DNA of 64,000 bases from Sphingomonas sp. PAMC 26621 (GTDB taxonomy: Bacteria > Pseudomonadota > Alphaproteobacteria > Sphingomonadales > Sphingomonadaceae), in the NCBI RefSeq assembly GCF_000251145.1, contig NZ_AIDW01000004.1, positions 124,001 to 188,000 on the forward strand. Direction: 5' to 3'. How positions within the stretch are numbered: position 1 is the stretch's first letter; the number at the start of each line of letters is the position of its first letter. This document shows, piece after piece, positions 53,803 through 62,967 of this stretch. The position numbers and the translations under genes were made by a program. The notes under the pieces were generated by a model. That model was given only the letters and a program-made list of their open reading frames with translations. It had not been told where the DNA came from and did not search any database.

Positions 53803-55240
53803 CCCTGAGCGCCGGCCCGGCGGCGAGATGTTCGTAGCGCCCGGTCACCGAGACCCGCGGCGTTACCGCCCACACCGCCTGCAACCGCGAGACGTTGGCA
53901 ATCCGCGCGGCGCGGAAGTTCTGCGTCCCGGCAAACGGGGCACCGCTGGCGCGATACACCGCATCGGTGACGTTGGCACGCCAATTGAGCGCATATTCCG
54001 CCGTCACCCGCAGCGACTTGGCGGGGGAGACGGTCACGTTCGGCGCGAGCGTGATGAGGTTCGAGGGCGTCAGGAACAATTGGTAGCTGTAATAGATGTT
54101 GTTCCCGAACGGCGCATAGGCGTTGCGCAGCGTCTGCCCGCCATAGCCGCCGCCACCGCTCGAATAATCGAAATGCACGCCGACGCGCGGGGCGGTCTTG
54201 GCCTTGCCTATGCGGTAGGTCTGCGCGACGAAGAACTGCCACGCATCGATCCGCTGTTCGATATAGGTGCCGAACTGATGGTTGACGGTCCAGTCGATCG
54301 TCAGCGGCCCGGCGTCGCCATAGGCATGGACGCCGGCATAGAAGCGCTCCGCCGGGCCGATCCGCCCGCCCCATGCGCCGACCGAATTCTTGCGCCTCCA
54401 GAAGAACGGGTCGACGAACAGGCTCGACCCGCCAAACGCGGTCTTGGGCAACGCGAAGCCGAGCGACACGCCCGAGAAGCGCCGCGCAGGATCGCTGATG
54501 TCGTCCTCGGTCCCGAGATCGCCATATGCGGTCGGCTTGAGGTCGAACAGGTCGGCGCGGACGGTCTTGCCCTTCGCCCACAGCCGGATGCCGTTGAGCG
54601 TATAGCGGATCGTGTTGTTGTCGCGTTGCGAGACGAGCAGGTTGGGGCCGTCGGTAAATTCGTGCCGCCCGTATCGCGCGCCGAGCTGGACCGAGCCGAC
54701 GTCGACGTCACCCTCGACGAACGCCTGCTGGACCACGAGGTCATTGCGCAGCGTCGCGGCGGGCGCGCCGAGCTCGACGCCCGAAATCCCGCCATGCGCG
54801 ACTTCGATATAGCCGCGCAGATGCGAGCCGACGTGCAGGTCGGCACCGCCGACGATCCGTAGAATGTCCTGCCGCTGCGCCTTGCTCTCGCGCAGATTGG
54901 GGTTGGTGGTGTGGTTCATTCGCAGCCGCGCTTCACCCGACAGCGTGAGGTAGATGTCGCCATTCGAGTCGAGCGGCAGGAACTTGAGCCGGTCAAGCGG
55001 ATCGTCGCGCTTCGCCGGGTCCGCCATGCCGCGCCAATCCTCGGCCCAGCGCGACAAATTGTACCCGTTGGCGTTCGCGCCATCGCCCGACCCGGCGGCG
55101 GGATAGCCCGTCGCGATCGGGGTGGCGGGGGCCTTTTCGACCGAACTTGCCTGTGCGAGCGCCGACGAAGGGGCGAGGACGAGGCCGGCGAAAGGCACGA
55201 GGATGGCCGTGGCGGCGCGCAGCCGCGAAAGATGTGTCAT
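53747..55240 (-). CDS. Outer-membrane channel of the alginate-export (AlgE-like) family
   Basis: 497 residues with a signal peptide (RAATAILVPFAGLVLAPSSALAQ) and AAAGGAC before the ATG. The N-terminal barrel strand block RLKFLPLDSNGDIYLTLSGE followed by ARLRMNHTTN is typical of alginate_exp-family porins; many beta strands follow and the last residue is F. It is directly downstream of dctA and upstream of malic enzyme, so it more likely admits small anions such as dicarboxylates than exports alginate; that is inference from position. Confidence 0.82.
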   Translation of the reverse strand: MTHLSRLRAATAILVPFAGLVLAPSSALAQASSVEKAPATPIATGYPAAGSGDGANANGYNLSRWAEDWRGMADPAKRDDPLDRLKFLPLDSNGDIYLTLSGEARLRMNHTTNPNLRESKAQRQDILRIVGGADLHVGSHLRGYIEVAHGGISGVELGAPAATLRNDLVVQQAFVEGDVDVGSVQLGARYGRHEFTDGPNLLVSQRDNNTIRYTLNGIRLWAKGKTVRADLFDLKPTAYGDLGTEDDISDPARRFSGVSLGFALPKTAFGGSSLFVDPFFWRRKNSVGAWGGRIGPAERFYAGVHAYGDAGPLTIDWTVNHQFGTYIEQRIDAWQFFVAQTYRIGKAKTAPRVGVHFDYSSGGGGYGGQTLRNAYAPFGNNIYYSYQLFLTPSNLITLAPNVTVSPAKSLRVTAEYALNWRANVTDAVYRASGAPFAGTQNFRAARIANVSRLQAVWAVTPRVSVTGRYEHLAAGPALRDAGFKSSDFLAGWISLRF

Positions 55241-55257
55241 GAAAAGTCCTTTGGCGC

Positions 55258-56607
55258 TTAGTTGGCGACGCTAAGCGCGGCAGGGGCGGACGAGACGGCC
55301 GGCGCCGGAAGCACCTTGCCCGAGAGCGCGGCGTTGAGCTGCTCGACGTCGAGCTTGCCCTCCCACTTCGACACGACGACGGTCGCGACCGCATTGCCGA
55401 TGAAGTTGGTCAGGCTGCGACACTCGGACATGAAGCGATCGACCCCGAGGATCAGCGCCATCCCCGCGACCGGCACCGACGGCACGATCGACAGCGTTGC
55501 GGCGAGGGTGATGAACCCCGCACCGGTCACGCCCGCCGCACCCTTCGACGACAGCATCGCGACGCTCAGCAGCAGCAATTGCTGCCCCAGCGTCAGGTCG
55601 ACGTTGCACGCCTGCGCGATGAACAGCGCGGCCAGCGTCATGTAGATGTTGGTGCCGTCGAGGTTGAAGCTGTAGCCGGTCGGCACGACCAGCCCGACGA
55701 TCGACTTGGGGCAGCCCGCGCGCTCCATCTTCTCGATCAGCGAAGGCAATGCGCTTTCCGACGACGAGGTGCCGAGCACCAGCAGCAGTTCGGCCTTGAG
55801 GTAGATGATCAGCTTGATGATCGAGAAACCGGTAAACCGCGCAACCAGCCCGAGCACGACCAGCACGAACAGCAGCGACGTGCCGTAGAAGGTGGCAACC
55901 AGCGTCGCGAGATTGGCGAGCGTGCCGACGCCGTATTTGCCGATCGTGAACGCCATCGCGCCGAACGCACCGATCGGTGCCGCGCGCATCACGATGCCGA
56001 CCAGCCGGAAGAAGGCGATCGACACGTCGTTGAGCAGGTCGACCACCTTGGTGCCGCGGTCGCCGATCAGCGCGAGCGCGATCCCGAACAGGATCGAGAC
56101 GAACAGCACCTGCAGGATGTTCCCCTGCGTCATCGCCGACAGGAACGTGTCGGGAATGATGCTGGTGAGGAAGCCGGTCAGCGTCGTTTCATGCGCCTTT
56201 TCGGCATATTCGGTGATCTTGGAGGTGTCGAGCGAGGCGGGGTCGATGTTGAGCCCCGCGCCAGGGCGCACGACGTTGGCGACGATCATCCCGATGATCA
56301 GCGCGAGCGTCGAGAAGAACAGGAAATAGGCGAAGGCCTTGCCCGCGACGCGCCCGACCGAGGCGAGATCGCGCATCCCGGCGATGCCGGTCACGATCGT
56401 CAGGAAGATGACCGGCGCGATCACCATCTTGACCGCCTTGATGAACGCATCGCCGATCGGCTTCATCGCCTCGCCCGCGTGCGGCGCAAAATGGCCGAGC
56501 AGCACGCCCGCGACGATTGCGGTGAGCACCTGGAAATAGAGCTGCGCATACCACCGCTTGGGGGCGGCGGGCGGCTGGTCGCCGGCGGCGGGAATCGAAA
56601 TGGTCAT
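55258..56607 (-). CDS. dctA: C4-dicarboxylate:cation symporter DctA
   Basis: 449 residues from ATG 56607 (AAGG five bases upstream; an earlier ATG at 56619 has its ribosome site touching it). Member of the glutamate/dicarboxylate transporter fold: [19 protein letters not shown] is the HP1 serine-rich loop, [18 protein letters not shown] is the TM7 NxDG substrate site, and [18 protein letters not shown] plus [18 protein letters not shown] complete HP2/TM8. It imports succinate, fumarate and malate. Its gene is divergent from dctBD, which should regulate it. Confidence 0.95.
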   Translation of the reverse strand: MTISIPAAGDQPPAAPKRWYAQLYFQVLTAIVAGVLLGHFAPHAGEAMKPIGDAFIKAVKMVIAPVIFLTIVTGIAGMRDLASVGRVAGKAFAYFLFFSTLALIIGMIVANVVRPGAGLNIDPASLDTSKITEYAEKAHETTLTGFLTSIIPDTFLSAMTQGNILQVLFVSILFGIALALIGDRGTKVVDLLNDVSIAFFRLVGIVMRAAPIGAFGAMAFTIGKYGVGTLANLATLVATFYGTSLLFVLVVLGLVARFTGFSIIKLIIYLKAELLLVLGTSSSESALPSLIEKMERAGCPKSIVGLVVPTGYSFNLDGTNIYMTLAALFIAQACNVDLTLGQQLLLLSVAMLSSKGAAGVTGAGFITLAATLSIVPSVPVAGMALILGVDRFMSECRSLTNFIGNAVATVVVSKWEGKLDVEQLNAALSGKVLPAPAVSSAPAALSVAN

Positions 56608-56792
56608 GGGGGCCTTCATCCTCTGGTCGCGAGGTTCTGCTCTGCGGCGATACCTGTGGGAATCAGTATCGCCGTGTCTGACGTGCGGGGAGACGTGATT
56701 TCCAGAATTTGATAAAATCATTATATATCAATATACTAGTGCCAACACCCTAAGTGTGGCTGCGCCAGTTCCTGCCACCGCACAGCCGGCAA

Positions 56793-56810
56793 TGTGCAGA
56801 AAGTTGCACA
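56793..56810. promoter_or_regulatory. Palindrome resembling a DctD activator site
   Basis: TGTGCAGAAAGTTGCACA has perfect 6-base outer arms (TGTGCA/TGCACA). It lies in the 229-base gap between dctA and dctB. Rhizobial DctD sites have the form TGTGCG...CGCACA, so this is the expected kind of operator. Distance to dctA is about 185 bases. Confidence 0.65.
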
Positions 56811-56836
56811 ATCTCCGGGGGTTGGTAGGGTCGGGG

Positions 56837-58558
56837 ATGGTCCGTGCGATCCCCTGGCAGCGACTCGCCGCGCTTTTTGCCGCGCTGCTGATGGTGTTGG
56901 GAAGTGCCTGGGGCGTCGGCATGGCGGTCGGCGCTGCGGCCCGCAACCGGCTCGCCGCCTCGGTCGCGTCGGACGCGCGCTTGCGGGCGGCGTTGCTCGC
57001 GAGTGAGATTGCGCGGTTCCGCCTGCTGCCGCTGGCGCTGGCGGACGACCGCGACGTCGTCGCCGCGCTGGCAGGCGGGGCAGGGGCGACCGGGGCGCTC
57101 GATCGGAAACTCGAGCGGCTCGCCGGCATTACCGGGGCGGCGGTGATGTACGTGATCGCGCCGGACGGCCATGCGATCGCGGCGAGCAACTGGCGCAGCC
57201 CGCGCAGCTTCGTCGGCAGCGACTATCGCTTCCGGCCCTATTTCCAGCAGGCGCGGCGCGGCGCGGAAGGGCGCCAGTTCGCGCTGGGTACGGTCAGCAA
57301 TCGCCCGGGCCTGTACCTCGCGCGCGGGACCGTCGGCGGGGGCGTGGTCGTGGTGAAGCTCGATTTCGATTCGCTCGAACGGCAATGGGCGGCGGCGGGG
57401 GGCGTGACGTTCGTCACCGATCCCGCCGGGCTGATCCTGATCGCGAGCCGCCCCGGCTGGCGTTTCGCCACGACCCGACCGCTGGCCCCCGCCGAGCGCG
57501 CGACCGAATTGCGCGTCAGCGGCGCGCCGACGCTCACCCAGCCGCCGTTCCGCACGGGGGACGATGGCCGCATCCGCATCCCCGGCGAGAAAGGCGCGCT
57601 GCTCGTCGCGCGGACCAAGCCCGATGCGGCGGGCTGGCGGGTCGCGCTTGCGCAGCCGAGCCGGGTGGCGGTGGATGATGTCGCGCGCGCGGCGGCGCTG
57701 GTGGCGGGGGCGCTGATGTTGGCGGTGCTGTGGCTCGCGCAGGCCGCCTGGACACGCGCGCGGCGGCGCGCTGATCGCACCAGTCTGCTCGAACGTGCGG
57801 TCGCGGATCGCACTGCCCTGCTCCGCCGCGAGATCGAGGAACGCGCCTTGCTCGAAACCCGCGCCGCGACGCTGCGCGAGGCGTTGCGCCAGGCCAACCG
57901 GCTCGCGACGCTCGGGCAGATCACCGCGAGCGTCGCCCATGAGACCGCGCAGCCGGTCGCCGCGATCCGCACCTATGCCGCGACCGGCGAGACGCTGCTC
58001 GACCGTGGTGCGACCGAGGAGGTGCGCGGCAACCTGCGCGCGATCGCGCGGCTGACCGAGCGGATCGGCACCGTTACCGCGCAACTGCGCGGCTTCTCGC
58101 GCAAGGCGAGTGGCGAGATCGGCCCGGTCGCGCTGGTCGAGGTGATCGAGGGTGCGCAATTGTTGCTGCGCGAACCGCTTTCCCGGGTCGCGGTGGACTG
58201 GCCGCAGGTCGCGCCCGACTTGCGCGTAATCGCGGGGCGGATCCGGCTCGAACAGGTGTTCGTCAATTTGCTCCAGAATGCGAGCGAGGCGGTCCAGGGG
58301 CAGGATGCGCCCGGGATCACGGTGACGGTGAAACCGGGGTGCGACACGGTCGCGGTGCGGATCAGCGACACCGGTCCGGGGATTGCGCCCGAGATCCTCG
58401 ACCGTTTGTTCACGCCGTTCGCCACCAGCCGACCCGCCGGGCTCGGGCTGGGGCTGGTGATCGCGAAAGACATCATGGAGGATCTCGGCGGAAGCCTGCG
58501 ACATGTTCCCGCTTCCGGTGGCGCGTGTTTCGAAATCCTGTTGCGGCGCGCGCCATGA
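56837..58558 (+). CDS. dctB: DctB-type sensor histidine kinase
   Basis: 573 residues from ATG 56837. Two transmembrane helices (about 11-31 and 281-303) flank a periplasmic double-Cache region with SNWRSPRSFVGSDYRFRPYF (118-136), the DctB dicarboxylate-binding hallmark. A coiled linker leads to the H-box ASVAHETAQPVAAIRTY (His368), the N-box NLLQNASEAV, DTGPGIAPE and LFTPFATSRPAGLGLGL. The E after His is normal; the T replacing N/I at the next position is a mild variation. It senses C4-dicarboxylates and phosphorylates the response regulator encoded 4 bases into its stop. Confidence 0.93.
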   Translation: MVRAIPWQRLAALFAALLMVLGSAWGVGMAVGAAARNRLAASVASDARLRAALLASEIARFRLLPLALADDRDVVAALAGGAGATGALDRKLERLAGITGAAVMYVIAPDGHAIAASNWRSPRSFVGSDYRFRPYFQQARRGAEGRQFALGTVSNRPGLYLARGTVGGGVVVVKLDFDSLERQWAAAGGVTFVTDPAGLILIASRPGWRFATTRPLAPAERATELRVSGAPTLTQPPFRTGDDGRIRIPGEKGALLVARTKPDAAGWRVALAQPSRVAVDDVARAAALVAGALMLAVLWLAQAAWTRARRRADRTSLLERAVADRTALLRREIEERALLETRAATLREALRQANRLATLGQITASVAHETAQPVAAIRTYAATGETLLDRGATEEVRGNLRAIARLTERIGTVTAQLRGFSRKASGEIGPVALVEVIEGAQLLLREPLSRVAVDWPQVAPDLRVIAGRIRLEQVFVNLLQNASEAVQGQDAPGITVTVKPGCDTVAVRISDTGPGIAPEILDRLFTPFATSRPAGLGLGLVIAKDIMEDLGGSLRHVPASGGACFEILLRRAP

Positions 58559-59856
58559 CCGCGCCGCTGCCGCGCGTCGCGTTGATCGAGGACGACGAGG
58601 ACCTGCGCGTCTCGACGACGCAGTTGCTGTCGCTCGCGGGGTTCGCGGTCGACGCCTATCCCAGCGCCGCCCCCGCGCTCGCCGCGATCCAGGCCGATTT
58701 CGCGGGCGTGGTCGTCACCGACGTGCGGTTGCCGCTTTTGTCGGGAACCGAAGTGTTCGAGCTGCTGCGCACGCGCGATCCGACGCTGCCGGTCATCCTC
58801 ATCACCGGGCATGGCGACGTGACCATGGCAGTCGCGGCGCTCAAGGCGGGCGCGTGGGATTTTCTGACCAAGCCGTTCGACCCGGACGTGCTGCTGGCTG
58901 CGGTGGCGCGCGCGTCAACCGCGCGTGCGCTCGAGCTCGACAACCGGCAACTGCGCACGGCGGCGCAGGAGGATGCCGGCGATGGCCTGATCGGCACGTC
59001 CCCTGCGATCGAGCGATTGCGCGCGATGATCCCGACGCTCGCCGATGCGGATATCGATCTGCTGATCGAAGGCGAGACGGGGACGGGCAAGGCGCTGCTC
59101 GCGCGGCGGATCCACGCGGCGGGCAAGCGGCGGCGGCACCGGCTGCTCGGGGTGGCGTGCGCGGCCTATCCGGATGCGCTGCTCGACACCGACCTGTTCG
59201 CACGCGTCGGCACCGGCAGCGTGGTGGCGGCGAGCCGGGGGACGGTGTTGCTCGACGATCTCGATCACGCCTCGCGTGGCCTGCAGGCGCGGCTGACCGC
59301 GCTGGTCGAGGCGCGCGCGCTGGTGACGCCGGGCGCGCGCGACGCAATCCCGATCGACCTGCGGATCATCGCCACCGCAGCCGAGGAAGGCGCGCGGGCC
59401 GAGGATGCCATCGCACCGGCGTTGCTGTACCGCGTGGCGGCGGTGCGGCTGCGCATGCCACCGCTGCGCGAACGCCGCGAGGATGTCGTCCCGCTGTTCG
59501 CGCATTTCGTCGCGCAGGCCGCACGGCGGATCGCGCGACCGGTCCCGGCGATGACGGCGGCGGTCCAGCACCAGCTCGCGACGCACGACTGGCCGGGCAA
59601 TGTCCGCGAGCTCGCGCATTTCGCGGAGCGGTTCGTGATCGGGCTCAATCCTGTTGGCGAAGCGTCGGACGATCGCCCGGCAAGTCTCCCCGAACGGCTC
59701 GACGCGTTCGAGCGCGCGGCGATCATTGCGGCGATGGCGCAGGCCGGGGGCGAAGTCGGCGCGGCGATCGAACAGCTCGGAATACCGCGCAAGACCTTCT
59801 ATTACCGGGTCAAGCGGCTCGGGATCGACCTCGGCCCGCTCAAGCGCGCTGGATAG
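58555..59856 (+). CDS. dctD: DctD-like NtrC-family response regulator lacking the GAFTGA loop
   Basis: 433 residues with ATG overlapping the dctB stop (ATGA). Receiver domain: DDED near residue 14, phosphoacceptor Asp56 (VTDVRLP), Lys106 (TKPF). AAA+ domain: Walker A GETGTGK at 173-179, Walker B GTVLLDDLD at about 229-237, R-finger region LRMPPLRERREDVVPLF. Between LFAR and Walker B there are only about 14 residues, so the GAFTGA loop that contacts sigma-54 is missing. The Fis-type helix-turn-helix is IEQLGIPRKTFYYRVKRLG. It probably controls dctA without sigma-54. Confidence 0.92.
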   Translation: MTAPLPRVALIEDDEDLRVSTTQLLSLAGFAVDAYPSAAPALAAIQADFAGVVVTDVRLPLLSGTEVFELLRTRDPTLPVILITGHGDVTMAVAALKAGAWDFLTKPFDPDVLLAAVARASTARALELDNRQLRTAAQEDAGDGLIGTSPAIERLRAMIPTLADADIDLLIEGETGTGKALLARRIHAAGKRRRHRLLGVACAAYPDALLDTDLFARVGTGSVVAASRGTVLLDDLDHASRGLQARLTALVEARALVTPGARDAIPIDLRIIATAAEEGARAEDAIAPALLYRVAAVRLRMPPLRERREDVVPLFAHFVAQAARRIARPVPAMTAAVQHQLATHDWPGNVRELAHFAERFVIGLNPVGEASDDRPASLPERLDAFERAAIIAAMAQAGGEVGAAIEQLGIPRKTFYYRVKRLGIDLGPLKRAG

Positions 59857-59866
59857 CGGGGGCGTT

Positions 59867-60451
59867 CTACCCGACGCTGCGCTCGCCATGTTCGAGCATC
59901 GCGGGGATGACGAGATCCTCCTCGTCCGCGAGATGCCGGGCAAGCAGCGCCATCAGCCGGTCGGTCGCGTCGGCATAGCGGTTGCTTGCGTCCTGCACCG
60001 ATGCCGCACCGCGCGGCAACGCCGCGACCAGATCGCGCGCGCCGTCCAAAGCGCCGATCAGCGCGGAATGGATCAGTTCGTGGTCGCTTTCGAGCACGTC
60101 GAAGCCACGCTCCATTCGCGGGTCGAGCGCGCGGAACTTGGGGAAATAGAGGCTGTCCTCGATCCCGTGGTGCCCCTCGAGGTGCTGGAGGAAATGGTTG
60201 AAGCGCGGGACGAACGCCTGCTGGAAGGTCGGTGCATCCAGCACGCCCTCGCGGAAGGCCTGCATGATCTGCTGCAATTGCCCGCCCTGCTCGCGTAGGC
60301 TGGCGTGCACCTGCAGCCAGAATGCCGCGAGTTCACCGAAATTGTGGTGCTGCCGCCATTCCGGCGCAGGATAAGTATCGCGCAGATAGGCGATCGTGTC
60401 GGGAAGTCCGAGCCGATTGGCGAGCGGCCACGCGTTGGGATCTTCAGTCAT
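59867..60451 (-). CDS. Hemerythrin-domain protein
   Basis: 194 residues from ATG 60451; an upstream ATG at 60487 lacks a ribosome site. A hemerythrin-like four-helix bundle with histidine/carboxylate ligands is seen: EWRQHHNFGELAAFW, HFLQHLEGHHGIEDSLYF, ESDHELIHSALIGAL and ARHLADEEDLVIPAML. It would bind a di-iron centre and O2 or NO, in the cytosol. A second, less usual feature is a longer N-terminal helix before the first His pair. It is convergent with dctD. Confidence 0.88.
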   Translation of the reverse strand: MTEDPNAWPLANRLGLPDTIAYLRDTYPAPEWRQHHNFGELAAFWLQVHASLREQGGQLQQIMQAFREGVLDAPTFQQAFVPRFNHFLQHLEGHHGIEDSLYFPKFRALDPRMERGFDVLESDHELIHSALIGALDGARDLVAALPRGAASVQDASNRYADATDRLMALLARHLADEEDLVIPAMLEHGERSVG

Positions 60452-60528
60452 GCTCCAGCCCTTGGCCATGCCGGACGGGCGAGGCAACTCCCCTTTTCAT
60501 TCCCGCAGGCGCCTGCTCTACTTGAGAA

Positions 60529-62850
60529 ATGACCTTGCTCCGCACGTTCGCAACCCTTGCCGCCGCGTCCGCGCTCGCGACGACTCCGCTGCTCGCGCAA
60601 TCGACCTACGACCAGGTCGATCCGATGATCGGCACCGGGGGCGAGGGGCATACGTTCCCCGGGGCGGTCGCGCCGTTCGGGATGGTCCAGCTCAGCCCCG
60701 ATACCGACACCGGCCATGTCGTCCGCGACAGCTACAAATGGGCGGCGGGCTATCGCTATTCGGACCCGACGATCGAGGGCTTCTCGCACACGCATTTCTC
60801 GGGCGCGGGGCATTCGGATCTCGGCGACTTCCTCGTCATGCCGGTTTCGGGGGAAACCGTCCCGCTCGAGCCCGGCGATGCCGCCAAGCCCGGTTCGGGC
60901 TACCGCTCGCGTTTCGACCATCGCAGCGAAGTCGCGGCACCCGGCTATTATGCGGTGACCCTCAGCGATCCCGGCGTTCGCGCGGAGATGACCACGGGGA
61001 CCCGCGTCGGCATCCATCGCTATACCTTCGCGGCGGGCAAGGCGGCGCATCTCGTGCTCGACCTGCGCTCGTCGCTTTATAACTATCCGGGGAAGATCCT
61101 TTGGTCGTCGCTCCGGCTGCTCACCGACGGGACGATGGTCGGCGCACGCGAGACGCGGGGATGGACGCCCGACCGCCAGTTGTTCTTCGCGATGCGCTTC
61201 TCCGCGCCGCTGACCGGCCACGCCTTCGTCAGCACCGAACAGAATGTCGCATACAAGGGCTTCCAGGGCCCTGGCCGCGACAGCGATGCGGTCGCCGAGC
61301 GGCTCGGCCGCGCGCTGGTCGCGCGGCTCGATTTCGGGCGGCTCGCGCGCCCGCTCGAGGTCCGCGTCGCGATCTCGTCGGTCGACGGAGCGGGCGCGAT
61401 CGCCAATCTCGCGAGCGAACCCGGCGATTTCGACACGGTCCGCGCGAAGACGGTGGCGGCGTGGCACACGGCGCTCGACGTGCTGACGCTCGAAGCCCCC
61501 GCGCCGATGCGCCGCAATGTCGCGACCGCGCTGTATCACAGCCTGCTCGCGCCGTCGGTCGCGGGGGATGTCGACGGGCGCTATCGCGGCACCGACAATC
61601 AGGTCCATCTGGCGCAGGGCTTCACCTTCCGCTCGACCTTCTCGCTGTGGGATACGTTCCGCGCCGAACATCCGCTGCTGACGCTGGTCCAGCCGCCCGC
61701 CACGACAAGCGAGATCGTCCGCTCGCTGATCGCGAGCCGTGCGGACAGCCCGTACGGCATCCTGCCGGTGTGGCAGTTCCAGGGGCGCGAGACGTGGACG
61801 ATGATCGGCTATCATGCCGCCCCGGTCATCGCCGACGCGTATCTCAAGGGAATCCGGGGGTTCGATGCCACCGCAGCGCTCGACGCGATGGTCGCGAGCG
61901 CGACCTACGCCCCGTATGGCGGGCTCGGGGAGTATATGAAGCTCGGCTATGTCCCGATCGACCGCGAACCCGAGGCAGCCTCCAAAACGGTCGAATATGC
62001 GTATGACGACTGGACCATCGCGCGGATGGCCGCGGCGATGGGTCGGCGCGATGTCGCGGCGACCTTCGGCAAGCGCGCCGCCAACTGGCGCAACAGCTTC
62101 GATGCGAAGACCGGCTTCGTCCGCGCGCGCAAGAGCGACGGCACGTTCCGTGTGCCGTTCGATCCGACCGCGATCAACTACGGGTCGGACTATACCGAGG
62201 GCAATGCGTGGCAATACAGCTGGTTCGTGCCGCAGGACCAGGCCGCGCTGGTCACCGCGCTGGGGGGCGACGCGGCGACCGTCGCCAAGCTCGACGCGAT
62301 GTTCGCCTATGACACCTCGAAACTCGACTATAGCCATACCGAGGATATCGCCGGGCTGATCGGCCAATATATCCACGGCAACGAGCCCAGCCACCATGTC
62401 GCTTATCTTTACAGTTATGCCGGTGCGCCGTGGCGAACGCAGGCCAGGCTGAAGCAGATCGTCGAAAGCCAGTACCATCCGACGCCCGACGGGCTCGCGG
62501 GGAACGACGATCTCGGCCAGATGTCGGCGTGGCTGGTCTTCACCGCGCTCGGTTTCTATCCGGTCACGCCCGGGAGCCTCGAATATGTCATCGGTCGCCC
62601 CTTCGTCGACCACGCCGTGCTCGCGCTCCCCAACGGCAAGCGGCTGACGATCGTGGCAGAGGGGCTGGACGCGACGCACCCTTATGTCGGCGGGGTGACG
62701 TTGAACGGCGTGTCGGTGACCAAGGCGTATCTGCGACATGAGCAGATCATGGCCGGAGGAGAAGTGCGTTTCCGGATGCAAGCGACACCTGACCGGGCCT
62801 GGGGGGGCGCGCGCACGGATCGGCCGTATTCCCGCAGCACCCGCGATTAG
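60529..62850 (+). CDS. GH92-family alpha-mannosidase, exported
   Basis: 773 residues with a signal peptide (RTFATLAAASALATTPLLAQ), so it acts in the periplasm or outside. GH92 landmarks: DPMIGTGGEGHTFPGAV near the N-terminus, EGFSHTHFSGAGHSDLGDF, FRSTFSLWDTFRAEHPLL, YHAAPVIADAYLKGIRGF and the catalytic-domain GNDDLGQMSAWLVFTALGFY. The family comprises Ca-dependent exo-alpha-mannosidases, mostly alpha-1,2; the glycan is unknown. No sugar transporter or TonB receptor is next to it. Confidence 0.93.
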   Translation: MTLLRTFATLAAASALATTPLLAQSTYDQVDPMIGTGGEGHTFPGAVAPFGMVQLSPDTDTGHVVRDSYKWAAGYRYSDPTIEGFSHTHFSGAGHSDLGDFLVMPVSGETVPLEPGDAAKPGSGYRSRFDHRSEVAAPGYYAVTLSDPGVRAEMTTGTRVGIHRYTFAAGKAAHLVLDLRSSLYNYPGKILWSSLRLLTDGTMVGARETRGWTPDRQLFFAMRFSAPLTGHAFVSTEQNVAYKGFQGPGRDSDAVAERLGRALVARLDFGRLARPLEVRVAISSVDGAGAIANLASEPGDFDTVRAKTVAAWHTALDVLTLEAPAPMRRNVATALYHSLLAPSVAGDVDGRYRGTDNQVHLAQGFTFRSTFSLWDTFRAEHPLLTLVQPPATTSEIVRSLIASRADSPYGILPVWQFQGRETWTMIGYHAAPVIADAYLKGIRGFDATAALDAMVASATYAPYGGLGEYMKLGYVPIDREPEAASKTVEYAYDDWTIARMAAAMGRRDVAATFGKRAANWRNSFDAKTGFVRARKSDGTFRVPFDPTAINYGSDYTEGNAWQYSWFVPQDQAALVTALGGDAATVAKLDAMFAYDTSKLDYSHTEDIAGLIGQYIHGNEPSHHVAYLYSYAGAPWRTQARLKQIVESQYHPTPDGLAGNDDLGQMSAWLVFTALGFYPVTPGSLEYVIGRPFVDHAVLALPNGKRLTIVAEGLDATHPYVGGVTLNGVSVTKAYLRHEQIMAGGEVRFRMQATPDRAWGGARTDRPYSRSTRD

Positions 62851-62852
62851 CC

Positions 62853-62893
62853 AACCCCCTGTCAGTAGAAATTACAGTCTGGGTAAGGGGGTT
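62853..62893. promoter_or_regulatory. Inverted repeat between GH92 and the PEP-CTERM gene
   Basis: AACCCCCT (62853-62860) and AGGGGGTT (62886-62893) pair; inside, CTGT at 62859-62862 and ACAG at 62874-62877 form a second smaller dyad. It could be the GH92 terminator without T run or the upstream activator site of the sigma-54 promoter. Confidence 0.45.
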
Positions 62894-62919
62894 ACGCGAC
62901 ATTGTTGAAAAACAGGGGT

Positions 62920-62935
62920 TGGCACGCTCCTTGCT
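62920..62935 (+). promoter_or_regulatory. Sigma-54 (RpoN) promoter -24/-12
   Basis: TGGCACGCTCCTTGCT fits the consensus TGGCACG-N4-TTGCW exactly, with GG and GC at correct spacing. The predicted transcription start is near 62946, 22 bases before the ATG of the PEP-CTERM gene. Confidence 0.88.
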
Positions 62936-62967
62936 ACCATGTGGCTATCTTAGTTGGAGAGTAACCC

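Noticed and set aside
56739..56745. TTGGCAC on the minus strand upstream of dctA as a sigma-54 -24 box
   Set aside because: The TTG that could serve as -12 is two bases too far and not followed by C; with a GAFTGA-less DctD a sigma-54 promoter is not expected.
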